From the NCBI GenBank assembly GCA_950072225.1, contig CATMOP010000173.1, positions 1 through 5,152 on the forward strand: a stretch of 5,152 bases of DNA. The letters are read 5' to 3'. The stretch comes from an uncultured Nitrospina sp. (GTDB lineage: Bacteria; Nitrospinota; Nitrospinia; Nitrospinales; VA-1). A model generated the notes under the pieces. The model was given only the letters and a program-made list of their open reading frames with translations. It made no database searches and was not told where the DNA came from. Below are positions 1-5,152 of this stretch, in pieces (position 1 is the first letter of the stretch; every line of letters starts with the position of its first letter). The position numbers and the translations under genes were made by a program.

Positions 1-205
1 TTTCCCCTTTTGGCTCGAATCGTAAGAGAAAATGAGGTTTTGTAGCCGCAAAAGCCTAAGCCTACCATATTACCACTAAGTTCCTGAAATCAAGCTCCTG
101 CCTGGGACCCCACCCTACCACCGCAAAACTATTTACACAAAAAGTCATAGTTGATTGTAACCATTCTCCAGCACTCTGCAAGGTTGCAAAGCAACACTAA
201 ATAAT

Positions 206-305
206 CTACTCTGTCATCCGATATCCTGGAGTGGTGCTTTTCTGGAAACAGAAAAAGGAGGGCCTTGGCTTTTTGGTCAGAGTGATCCAGGATATTGCAG
301 AATAG
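206..305 (+). repeat. Long imperfect inverted repeat with internal GNRA hairpin
   Basis: Bases 219-230 (CGATATCCTGGA) pair with 286-297 (TCCAGGATATTG) as a 12-bp helix containing one G-U wobble. After a 5-base bulge on the left side (214-218), 206-213 pairs with 298-305 with one mismatch. Enclosed in the loop is a perfect 7-bp hairpin, TTTTCTG/CAGAAAA at 238-244 and 249-255, closed by a GAAA tetraloop of the stable GNRA class. Together this forms a roughly 100-base foldable unit ending 42 bases before the methyltransferase start codon. It could be a structured mRNA leader, a small mobile or dispersed repeat (no target-site duplication is obvious), or a paired protein-binding site. The pairing is read directly from the sequence; any function is inference. 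Confidence 0.5.
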
Positions 306-342
306 CTCCCTCGATTTTCCAGTGCCTCAATCTGCGATATCC
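290..342 (+). promoter_or_regulatory. Alternative hairpin over the methyltransferase ribosome-binding region
   Basis: Bases 290-301 (GGATATTGCAGA) pair with 331-342 (TCTGCGATATCC) as a continuous 12-bp helix with one G-U wobble and a 29-base loop. The right arm ends 5 bases before the ATG at 348, where the ribosome would bind. The left arm shares bases 290-297 with the upstream inverted repeat, so the two helices cannot form together. That is the geometry of a translational switch or attenuator, but nothing here identifies a ligand or regulator. At the DNA level the same elements read as three GATATCC-like boxes (220-226, 290-295 inverted, 336-342), which could instead be operator sites. Confidence 0.35.
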
Positions 343-347
343 AAAAG

Positions 348-1319
348 ATGAATTCTAAAGACAATGTTTTTCAATCCACACTTTCGCAACGTGTGCCCTG
401 CGAATGCTGTGGTAATACCCAATTCCACCCTATCCTTTGCCGGGAGGATAACTCTCTCATTGTCCGTTGCGAACATTGCCACCTGGAATTTGTCAATCCT
501 CTACCCGATCCCGCTACCATGCAAAATTTTTATCTGTCTGAGATGGTCGGTGAGGATCCGAGCCAAGGGTATTTTTCACAATATATTTTTGAGCGCCAAA
601 AAAGGGAGGAGTCTTTTTCAAAGCTTTATCACTCCCGTTTAAAGCTTATCGAAACTTTCAAACCTGACAAAGGAAATCTTCTGGACCTAGGGTGTGGGGC
701 CGGTTTTTTTGTGAAAAATGCCTTGGATAGAGGCTGGAAAGGGCATGGGCTCGAAATGCTACCCGAATATGTTAAATATGCCCAGGAAAACCTCGGTCTT
801 CATCAAGTACACCAGGGATCATTGGATAACTCTCTGCCCTTTCAACCTGAAACTTTCGATGTTGTGACAATGTGGGACCTGATTGAACATCTCAGGCATC
901 CTTTGGCTTGCCTCGAAAAAATCAATCGAGCCACAAAACCTGGAGGGCTTCTGGTAATCTGGACCCCAAATGTTAAAAATTCGATTTTTGTTAAAGAACA
1001 ATGGTTGGGTTACGGGATAAAACAACATATCTATTTTTTTTCGAGAAATTCGCTAGAGCAACTTTTACAAAAAACCGGTTTTAAAATCGACTATATAAAA
1101 ACCAACAAGGCCAAAAAAGGCCTTTTCAATCGTAGCGGCACCCAACCATTCCGGGAAGGTAACAAGCCGGAAGACAAACTCGGAAAATTATGGTTCTCCG
1201 TCAAACGTGATCTTAAAAACACCGTCAGTCCGTTGACCTATTTCGGCCCCCTGTTTGATCTAGCAGGATATGGGTTCAATCTGTTCATCATCGCTTCGAA
1301 AACTAGTGAAGTCGCATAA
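348..1319 (+). CDS. Zinc-ribbon class I SAM-dependent methyltransferase
   Basis: This 323-residue protein is a SAM-dependent methyltransferase of the type often found in surface-polysaccharide loci. An N-terminal zinc-ribbon-like module has paired cysteines at C18/C21 and C41/C44 (plus C20), followed by the FVNPLPDP stretch typical of this family. The Rossmann methyltransferase fold follows: motif I LLDLGCGAGFF at 111-121, an acidic E136 after the second strand (SAM ribose binding), FDVVTMWDLIEHLRHP at 170-185, and a post-motif PGG at 198-200. The tail beyond about residue 255 is basic and less conserved-looking. ATG 348 is the only ATG ahead of the cysteine pairs in this frame; no Shine-Dalgarno sequence precedes it. 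The next gene starts 62 bases downstream on the same strand with no terminator between, so co-transcription is plausible. The likely role is O- or C-methylation of a sugar or nucleotide sugar, but the substrate cannot be read from the sequence. Confidence 0.88.
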   Translation: MNSKDNVFQSTLSQRVPCECCGNTQFHPILCREDNSLIVRCEHCHLEFVNPLPDPATMQNFYLSEMVGEDPSQGYFSQYIFERQKREESFSKLYHSRLKLIETFKPDKGNLLDLGCGAGFFVKNALDRGWKGHGLEMLPEYVKYAQENLGLHQVHQGSLDNSLPFQPETFDVVTMWDLIEHLRHPLACLEKINRATKPGGLLVIWTPNVKNSIFVKEQWLGYGIKQHIYFFSRNSLEQLLQKTGFKIDYIKTNKAKKGLFNRSGTQPFREGNKPEDKLGKLWFSVKRDLKNTVSPLTYFGPLFDLAGYGFNLFIIASKTSEVA

Positions 1320-1381
1320 ACCCGTATTTCGGCCAATTCCAAACAAAAATTTAGAGTCAGGAAAAAACTACCGCATTAAAA

Positions 1382-2380
1382 ATGGAAAAAGTTCTCATAA
1401 TTAGCTCTACTGGAATGGGTGACTGCCTTTGGGGAACCCCGGGTATCCGGGCCTTGAAGAAGGCTCTTCCGGAAGTGGCGATTGACTTGATAGTGAATCG
1501 TCCCTGGAAGCCTTTATTCGAATTCAACCCTCACCTGAACCAAATTTTTGAATACCGTAGCCAATGGTACCTCCAGCCTTTCTTAGGAGTTCAATTATTA
1601 GGACGGCATTATGACGCTATTTTTATTTTTCACGCTAACCGCAATTTTAAACGAATGCTGCCCTGGCTTCGATCATTGCCAATCTGGTTTCACCAGAATT
1701 TTGATTGGATACCTGAATCGCATCGCGTGAAAATTGATGGCCCCGTTCATGGAATACAGAGAATGCTGGCCCTGCTGAAAAGATTTGGTGTGAAACAGGA
1801 CGGAGGACAGATGGAAATTTTTTTTAATCAGGCCACTCTGGATAAGTCGCAACAAATATTAAAAGCCCACGGTTTCAGCCAATATGTTTACCTGAATTTG
1901 GGTGCGGCGGTTGAAAGTAGGCGGTGGATGGTAGATTGTTTCATTGAGCTTGCCAATCGAATCCTCAAGACAACCTCCTGGAATATTGTTTTAGGGGGGG
2001 GGCCGGATGAAAAAGAACGAGGCCGCGTTATTTTGAACCAACTCAATACCTCTCGGGTGATGGAAGTCTGTAGCCAGCCCATTCTGGTGAATGCCAACAT
2101 TATCTCGAAGGCCGGACTTATGGTAACTTCCGACACCGGCCCCATGCATATAGGGTTTGCAATGAAGACTCCGGTTGTGGCCCTTTTCGGAACCATTTCG
2201 CCTAAGGGCACAGGTCCGTATGAAATTCCAGATCATTTATGCCGAATCATAAAAATTGACCTCGAAGAAAGAGATTATGTTGAGGAATCGGATCCGGGAG
2301 AATTCCATTTCAGAAGCATAACGGTGGATAAGGTTTGGGAGCAGGTAGAAAAAGTGTTGGCAGGAAATTCTAGTTCGTAG
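1382..2380 (+). CDS. Glycosyltransferase family 9 (heptosyltransferase-like), first copy
   Basis: A 332-residue GT-B-fold enzyme of the ADP-heptose:LPS heptosyltransferase superfamily, expected to act at the cytoplasmic face of the inner membrane. The N-terminal acceptor domain begins with the strand MEKVLIISS and the GMGDCLWGTP loop (11-20), whose D14 matches the conserved aspartate of the family. The C-terminal donor domain shows LNLGAAVESRRW (171-182), the VLGGGPDE loop (203-210) and the hallmark TSDTGPMHIGFAMKTPVVALFG region (249-270; D251, H256). Length is normal for the family. It lacks the C-terminal cysteine cluster present in the neighbouring GT9 protein. No Shine-Dalgarno sequence lies at normal spacing; the only AGG (1359-1361) is 20 bases away. 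The three glycines 205-207 are encoded by a nine-G run. The gene ends inside the last codons of the opposing GT9 gene. The exact sugar donor is unknown, since GT9 members are not limited to heptose. Confidence 0.9.
   Translation: MEKVLIISSTGMGDCLWGTPGIRALKKALPEVAIDLIVNRPWKPLFEFNPHLNQIFEYRSQWYLQPFLGVQLLGRHYDAIFIFHANRNFKRMLPWLRSLPIWFHQNFDWIPESHRVKIDGPVHGIQRMLALLKRFGVKQDGGQMEIFFNQATLDKSQQILKAHGFSQYVYLNLGAAVESRRWMVDCFIELANRILKTTSWNIVLGGGPDEKERGRVILNQLNTSRVMEVCSQPILVNANIISKAGLMVTSDTGPMHIGFAMKTPVVALFGTISPKGTGPYEIPDHLCRIIKIDLEERDYVEESDPGEFHFRSITVDKVWEQVEKVLAGNSSS
1994..2002 (+). repeat. G9 homopolymer tract inside the first GT9 gene
   Basis: Nine consecutive G bases form three GGG glycine codons (residues 205-207) in the donor-domain loop. 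One added G would bring a TGA at 2008-2010 into frame at once. One lost G would bring TGA 2034-2036 into frame after ten further codons beyond the tract. Either change would remove the donor-binding half of the enzyme, so the tract is a candidate slipped-strand phase-variation switch with the present length in the ON state. It is the longest G or C run seen in the window. Confidence 0.6.
2370..2380. other. Convergent 3' overlap of the two GT9 genes
   Basis: The two stop codons (TAG at 2378-2380 on the plus strand, TAG at 2372-2370 on the minus strand) cross, so the last codons of each gene lie inside the other. There is no room for an intergenic terminator, and no strong hairpin with a T-run is seen close by. 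Transcripts from the two genes would therefore be expected to overlap at their 3' ends. Confidence 0.85.
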
Positions 2381-3425
2381 TATTTACGGGATATACTTCG
2401 GCGATGGCAGAAATAATGTCTTCCACGGTGATGAGGCTTTTACACTCAGGTTTACCATTCCAACATACTTCTTTTCGTGTTTGCAGGTTGCAAGGTCGAC
2501 ATTCTATTTCTTTTGAAACGATGGTTGTGTTTTTGCCAAGGGGAGGCCAAATCCCAGGGTCTGTCCATCCAAACATGCCTACCACCGGGGTTCCAAGAGC
2601 AGACGCAAAATGCATATAACCTCCATCATGGCACACCACAAATCGAGCTTTCTGGGTTATGGCCCCCAACTCCTGCAGGCCCGTGCTGAGGAAAGCAAAG
2701 GGTGCTTTCTTTATTTTTGGAATGATTTCATCGATGAGGTGTTTCTGGCCCGGTCCACAGGTCAATAAAGTTTTCATATTGTGCTGGGAATAAATCATAT
2801 CGGCGAGCTCTGCGAATTTTTCAGCTTCCCAGCGGTCATAAATCTTTGCTCCAGGATGCAATATGCAGAACGGCTCCCGGTAGCCAATTCCCTCAGCCTG
2901 CAATAATTGCTCAGCTTTAATTTGTGCCGGTTCTGAAATATGGATGGAGGGAGCAATTTCTTCAAACTCAACGTCCATTTTTTTTATCAGGGCGACTTGA
3001 TAATCAATGGGATGTTTGGGGTTGAGGTCGCCAAACTCTAGTTTAACGTTATATAAAAAAGATCGTTTGGCAAATTTGTGGCCAACGCGGTAGGGAGCTT
3101 GGGTGACAAAGCACATGACCGCTCCCCGTGTTCCTTCATGCATGTCAATCACGACATCATATCTGTTTGCAAAGAGCCGGTAATAAAAACCGAGTTGATA
3201 CAACCAGGACTTTTTTTCAAAACATAAAACCTGGTCAATATCCGGATGATGGCGAACAATATCCAGTGAAAAATGCTCTACCAGCACGGTTAAATGGCTA
3301 TCAGGGAAACTTCTTTTTAATGGGGCATAAACTGCGGTGTTGTAAACCACATCTCCAATGGAGCGCAGTTTGATAATAAGAAATTTTGGATTCTTGGGTA
3401 ATTTTTCTCGGGGAAAACTTAACAA
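2370..3425 (-). CDS. Glycosyltransferase family 9 (heptosyltransferase-like), second copy
   Basis: A 351-residue GT-B enzyme of the heptosyltransferase superfamily. The N-terminal domain has KFLIIKLRSIGDVVYNT (14-30), with D25 as the family aspartate, and VVIDMHEGTRGA (91-102). The donor domain carries ILHPGAKIYDRWEAEKFAEL (188-207) and CHDGGYMHFASALGTPVVGMFG (265-286), where the usual D-S/T-G is D-G-G. A cysteine cluster follows (C309, C312, C321, C328), a pattern seen in many GT9 proteins. The start is taken as TTG at 3425-3423, because no ATG precedes the IIKLRSIGD core and a TGA lies three codons upstream; a GGAG (3441-3438) sits 12 bases before it. The gene runs opposite to its neighbours, overlapping the other GT9 gene by 11 bases at the 3' end and sharing a 266-base divergent region with the GT39 gene. 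Sugar specificity cannot be assigned. Confidence 0.9.
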   Translation of the reverse strand: MLSFPREKLPKNPKFLIIKLRSIGDVVYNTAVYAPLKRSFPDSHLTVLVEHFSLDIVRHHPDIDQVLCFEKKSWLYQLGFYYRLFANRYDVVIDMHEGTRGAVMCFVTQAPYRVGHKFAKRSFLYNVKLEFGDLNPKHPIDYQVALIKKMDVEFEEIAPSIHISEPAQIKAEQLLQAEGIGYREPFCILHPGAKIYDRWEAEKFAELADMIYSQHNMKTLLTCGPGQKHLIDEIIPKIKKAPFAFLSTGLQELGAITQKARFVVCHDGGYMHFASALGTPVVGMFGWTDPGIWPPLGKNTTIVSKEIECRPCNLQTRKEVCWNGKPECKSLITVEDIISAIAEVYPVNTTN

Positions 3426-3691
3426 GGTAACTCAGAGCTCCATAAATAGGTTTGATCTTTTAAGAGAGAAGGAATAATAGGACTACCCTCGAAGATTATC
3501 ATGGTTGCTTTATTTCTTCTATTTAATTATTGTTATATTTTAGAAAGATACCTTTGTGGGTTTTAATTGGTGCAAGGGGATCTCCCGAGGTAAAAAGCAG
3601 CAATGGTTTGAAACCCAATAGGATACTCAGGCTGACCCCATTCCTTAATGGCTTTTTCGGAAATCTTGTTTCGTTCACTCCGCTCTAATAT
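3426..3691. other. Divergent intergenic region between second GT9 and GT39 genes
   Basis: This 266-base stretch separates two genes transcribed away from each other and should hold promoters for both. It is AT-rich, especially at 3500-3545. It contains no convincing gene. A reverse-strand open frame at 3563-3886 covers part of it but mostly lies antisense to the GT39 start. A perfect 11-base palindrome around a central G (GGTTTGAAACC, 3605-3615) may be a protein-binding site or chance. No convincing promoter was found for the minus-strand GT9 gene. Confidence 0.6.
3531..3539 (+). promoter_or_regulatory. Candidate extended -10 promoter for the GT39 gene
   Basis: TGTTATATT fits an extended -10 (TGn followed by a 5-of-6 match to TATAAT) for a sigma70-type factor. 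There is no good -35 at standard spacing, and the surrounding DNA is AT-rich enough for chance matches. It would give a leader of roughly 145 bases before the ATG at 3692. Confidence 0.25.
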
Positions 3692-5152
3692 ATGTTGACC
3701 TTTCTTCAAGATCTCTTTAGCAGGGCAACTGAAAAACAACTCGTATTCTTCTGGTTGATTTTTTGTTTTGCTGCCTTGACCTATAAGCTTGGTGGGGTCC
3801 CACCCTATCATAGTGATGAAAACTTTTATGTCGAATCTTCTCGTAACATGGTCCAGTCGGGGGATTACCTGACACCCATTTACCATGATAAAAAACGATT
3901 TGCCAAACCCATCCTTTACTACTGGTTGGTCTCCGCTTCTTACAAAATTTTTGGCGTAAATTTGGTTTCGGCGCGGCTAACTTCCGCTTTTTTCGGAAGC
4001 CTTACTATCGGACTGCTTTATCTTGTCTCCAGTCGGTTGTTTGAAGGGCGAATTGCTTTATATAGTACCTTAATTTTGCCAGCCACTTTCCTGCATTTCC
4101 AGATTTCGCGATGGGCCACAACGGACATCGTTATGAGTTTTTTTATTCTTCTGGCGCTATATTATTTTGTACGTTCGTATCAGAGTGGTTTTAAGGGAAA
4201 TTTTGATATCTATTTATTTTATTTGGCAATGGCTTTGGGATTTATGACCAAGGGGCCTCCTGCAATCATCATCCCCGTTATGATTGCAATTATATTTCTT
4301 GTTGTAACGAAAAAGCGGGGAGCTTTATCTCAATTACGCATAGGACGGGGACTCATGGTTGTATTGCTGGTGAATCTTCCATGGTTTCTAGCTATGTATT
4401 TTCTGCATGGGGATGAATTTAAGAACCACATCATTGGAGCAGAGATCGAAGGGAGGCTTGTTCATGACACCCCATTCAGCCTTTATTACTTTGGGGTGCT
4501 GTTTCGTTATCACCTGCCCTGGATATTATTTTTTCTTGTGGCGGTCCTCCACCAGTTTGGTATTTACAGGTATTCTCTTTCCCCGGCTCCAGGATTGTCA
4601 GAAAGTTTCAAGCAGATTCCCAAGAATGTGAAGATCCGTTTCAGGTTGCTATTTGCCAAGGAAAATGAATCGGTTCTGTTTTGTTATATCTGGGTTCTAG
4701 TATGTTTGGTTCTATTCACCCTTGTGCGGACAGAGCATAGTCGTTATATGCTACCGGGTTCCTCTGCGGTAGCCATTCTGACTGCAAAATTTTTTGCAGA
4801 CATGGAGAAGCTGAAAGGTGGATTGGATTGGCCCGGTTATAAAGTCCCGGCAGTTTTAACGGGTATTGTTCTTTTAGTGACTGCGATATTTTCGGGTGTG
4901 GCGCTGTATATTCTTGGCTTGAGTTATCCTATCCCTGCGCAAATGTTTGTCTTGCCTGTAATATTTTTCGCAGGGGGCATAGCCCTATTTGGGTTTAATA
5001 AAAAGCGGCAACACGGAAATCAGATATTTGCCATTTCTTTTTTACTGGTTATGGCGTTTTCGTTATTGAGCGCAGAAGTGCTTCCCCATATCAATCGTTA
5101 TCCGATGAAGTTGTTTTCTGAAAAAATATTATCGGAAGATTTTTCCGGCTCT
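3692..5152 (+). CDS. ArnT/GT39-like membrane glycosyltransferase, 3' end cut off
   Basis: An open frame of 487 codons running off the window without a stop. It encodes a polytopic membrane protein of the ArnT/PMT (GT39, GT-C fold) superfamily, which moves sugars from polyprenyl-phosphate carriers to acceptors on the periplasmic face. After a first membrane segment (about 17-33) comes the diagnostic periplasmic loop: HSDENFYVESSRNM with the acidic pair D42/E43, SGDYLTPIY (56-64), and KPILYYW (72-78). Further family features are RWATTD with D145, GFMTKGPP (183-190), RYHLPWILFF (272-281) and RTEHSRYMLPG (346-356), with many hydrophobic spans between. A hydrophilic loop lies near 295-326. The known family is usually around 500-600 residues, so most of it is present. 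ATG 3692 is the earliest possible start, since an in-frame TAA sits at 3686-3688; TTG 3695 is an alternative, and no Shine-Dalgarno sequence is visible. The sugar and acceptor are unknown; similarity to ArnT does not show aminoarabinose transfer. Confidence 0.88.
   Translation, partial: MLTFLQDLFSRATEKQLVFFWLIFCFAALTYKLGGVPPYHSDENFYVESSRNMVQSGDYLTPIYHDKKRFAKPILYYWLVSASYKIFGVNLVSARLTSAFFGSLTIGLLYLVSSRLFEGRIALYSTLILPATFLHFQISRWATTDIVMSFFILLALYYFVRSYQSGFKGNFDIYLFYLAMALGFMTKGPPAIIIPVMIAIIFLVVTKKRGALSQLRIGRGLMVVLLVNLPWFLAMYFLHGDEFKNHIIGAEIEGRLVHDTPFSLYYFGVLFRYHLPWILFFLVAVLHQFGIYRYSLSPAPGLSESFKQIPKNVKIRFRLLFAKENESVLFCYIWVLVCLVLFTLVRTEHSRYMLPGSSAVAILTAKFFADMEKLKGGLDWPGYKVPAVLTGIVLLVTAIFSGVALYILGLSYPIPAQMFVLPVIFFAGGIALFGFNKKRQHGNQIFAISFLLVMAFSLLSAEVLPHINRYPMKLFSEKILSEDFSGS

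Larger units (their letters stand above)
1..347. other. Non-coding leader upstream of the methyltransferase gene
   Basis: No convincing coding region is visible here; all forward frames close early, and the only reverse-strand candidate is about 22 codons at the window edge. The first ~45 bases are open in frame 1 up to a TAG at 43-45, which could be the tail of an upstream gene, but 14 codons are too few to judge. A small hairpin (GTTGC-AAA-GCAAC) lies at 183-195. The notable content is the set of inverted repeats at 206-342, described separately. No promoter with both a good -35 and a good -10 was found, so the transcription start of the methyltransferase gene is unknown. Confidence 0.6.

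Noticed and set aside
3..68. Reverse-strand ATG at 68 with 22 open codons to the window edge
   Set aside because: Too short to judge, with no ribosome-binding site at normal spacing and no recognisable motif.
106..118. Similarity between the C-rich stretch near 106-118 and the start of the GT39 gene near 3797-3810
   Set aside because: The match is short and the second copy is explained by coding sequence (GGVPPYH), so chance is the simplest reading.
252..274. Terminator-like AAAAAG...CTTTTT stem in the leader
   Set aside because: The stem is mostly A-T, competes with the better GAAA hairpin at 238-255, and the T-run is only five bases and followed by GG.
1320..1381. Possible terminator or promoter between the methyltransferase and first GT9 genes
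   Set aside because: No stable hairpin with a T-run and no paired -35/-10 elements are visible in these 62 bases.
1888..2236. Reverse-strand open frames within the first GT9 gene
   Set aside because: They are antisense to the conserved donor domain of the GT9 enzyme and have no family-like motifs.
3563..3886. Reverse-strand open frame of 107 codons in the intergenic region and across the GT39 start
   Set aside because: Most of it is antisense to the well-supported N-terminal catalytic region of the GT39 gene, and its translation shows no recognisable domain.
4407..4631. Plus-strand open frame of 74 codons in another frame of the GT39 gene
   Set aside because: It lies inside the uninterrupted GT39 reading frame, which shows clear family motifs on both sides.

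Overview
This window looks like part of a cell-surface polysaccharide (LPS core, O-antigen or similar glycan) locus of a Gram-negative bacterium. The evidence is two family 9 (heptosyltransferase-type) glycosyltransferases, one ArnT/PMT-type membrane glycosyltransferase and one sugar-locus-type SAM methyltransferase. The DNA is moderately AT-rich, with frequent 7-8 nt A/T runs. No marker gene fixes the phylum, so I do not name one.

Layout: 1-347 is a non-coding leader with an unusual set of competing inverted repeats directly in front of the first gene. A zinc-ribbon plus Rossmann-fold methyltransferase follows (348-1319, +). After 62 bases comes the first GT9 enzyme (1382-2380, +), which carries a nine-G tract. 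A second GT9 enzyme lies on the opposite strand (2370-3425, -), and the two GT9 genes overlap tail to tail by 11 bases. A 266-base divergent intergenic region (3426-3691) separates it from a multi-membrane-span GT39/ArnT-like glycosyltransferase (3692 to the window end, +), whose 3' end is cut off.

Working model (inference): the GT9 enzymes add sugars from nucleotide-activated donors to a lipid-linked acceptor on the cytoplasmic side. The methyltransferase may methylate a sugar or its precursor. The ArnT-like enzyme would transfer a sugar from a polyprenyl-phosphate carrier on the periplasmic side. The mixed gene orientation argues against a single operon; the methyltransferase and first GT9 gene could be co-transcribed.

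I did not find a clearly new biological system. The two observations most worth checking are the G9 tract in the first GT9 gene, where a one-base change in either direction would truncate the enzyme, and the pair of mutually exclusive 12-bp helices in the leader, one of which covers the ribosome-binding region of the methyltransferase gene. No tRNA, rRNA, CRISPR array or insertion sequence was recognised.
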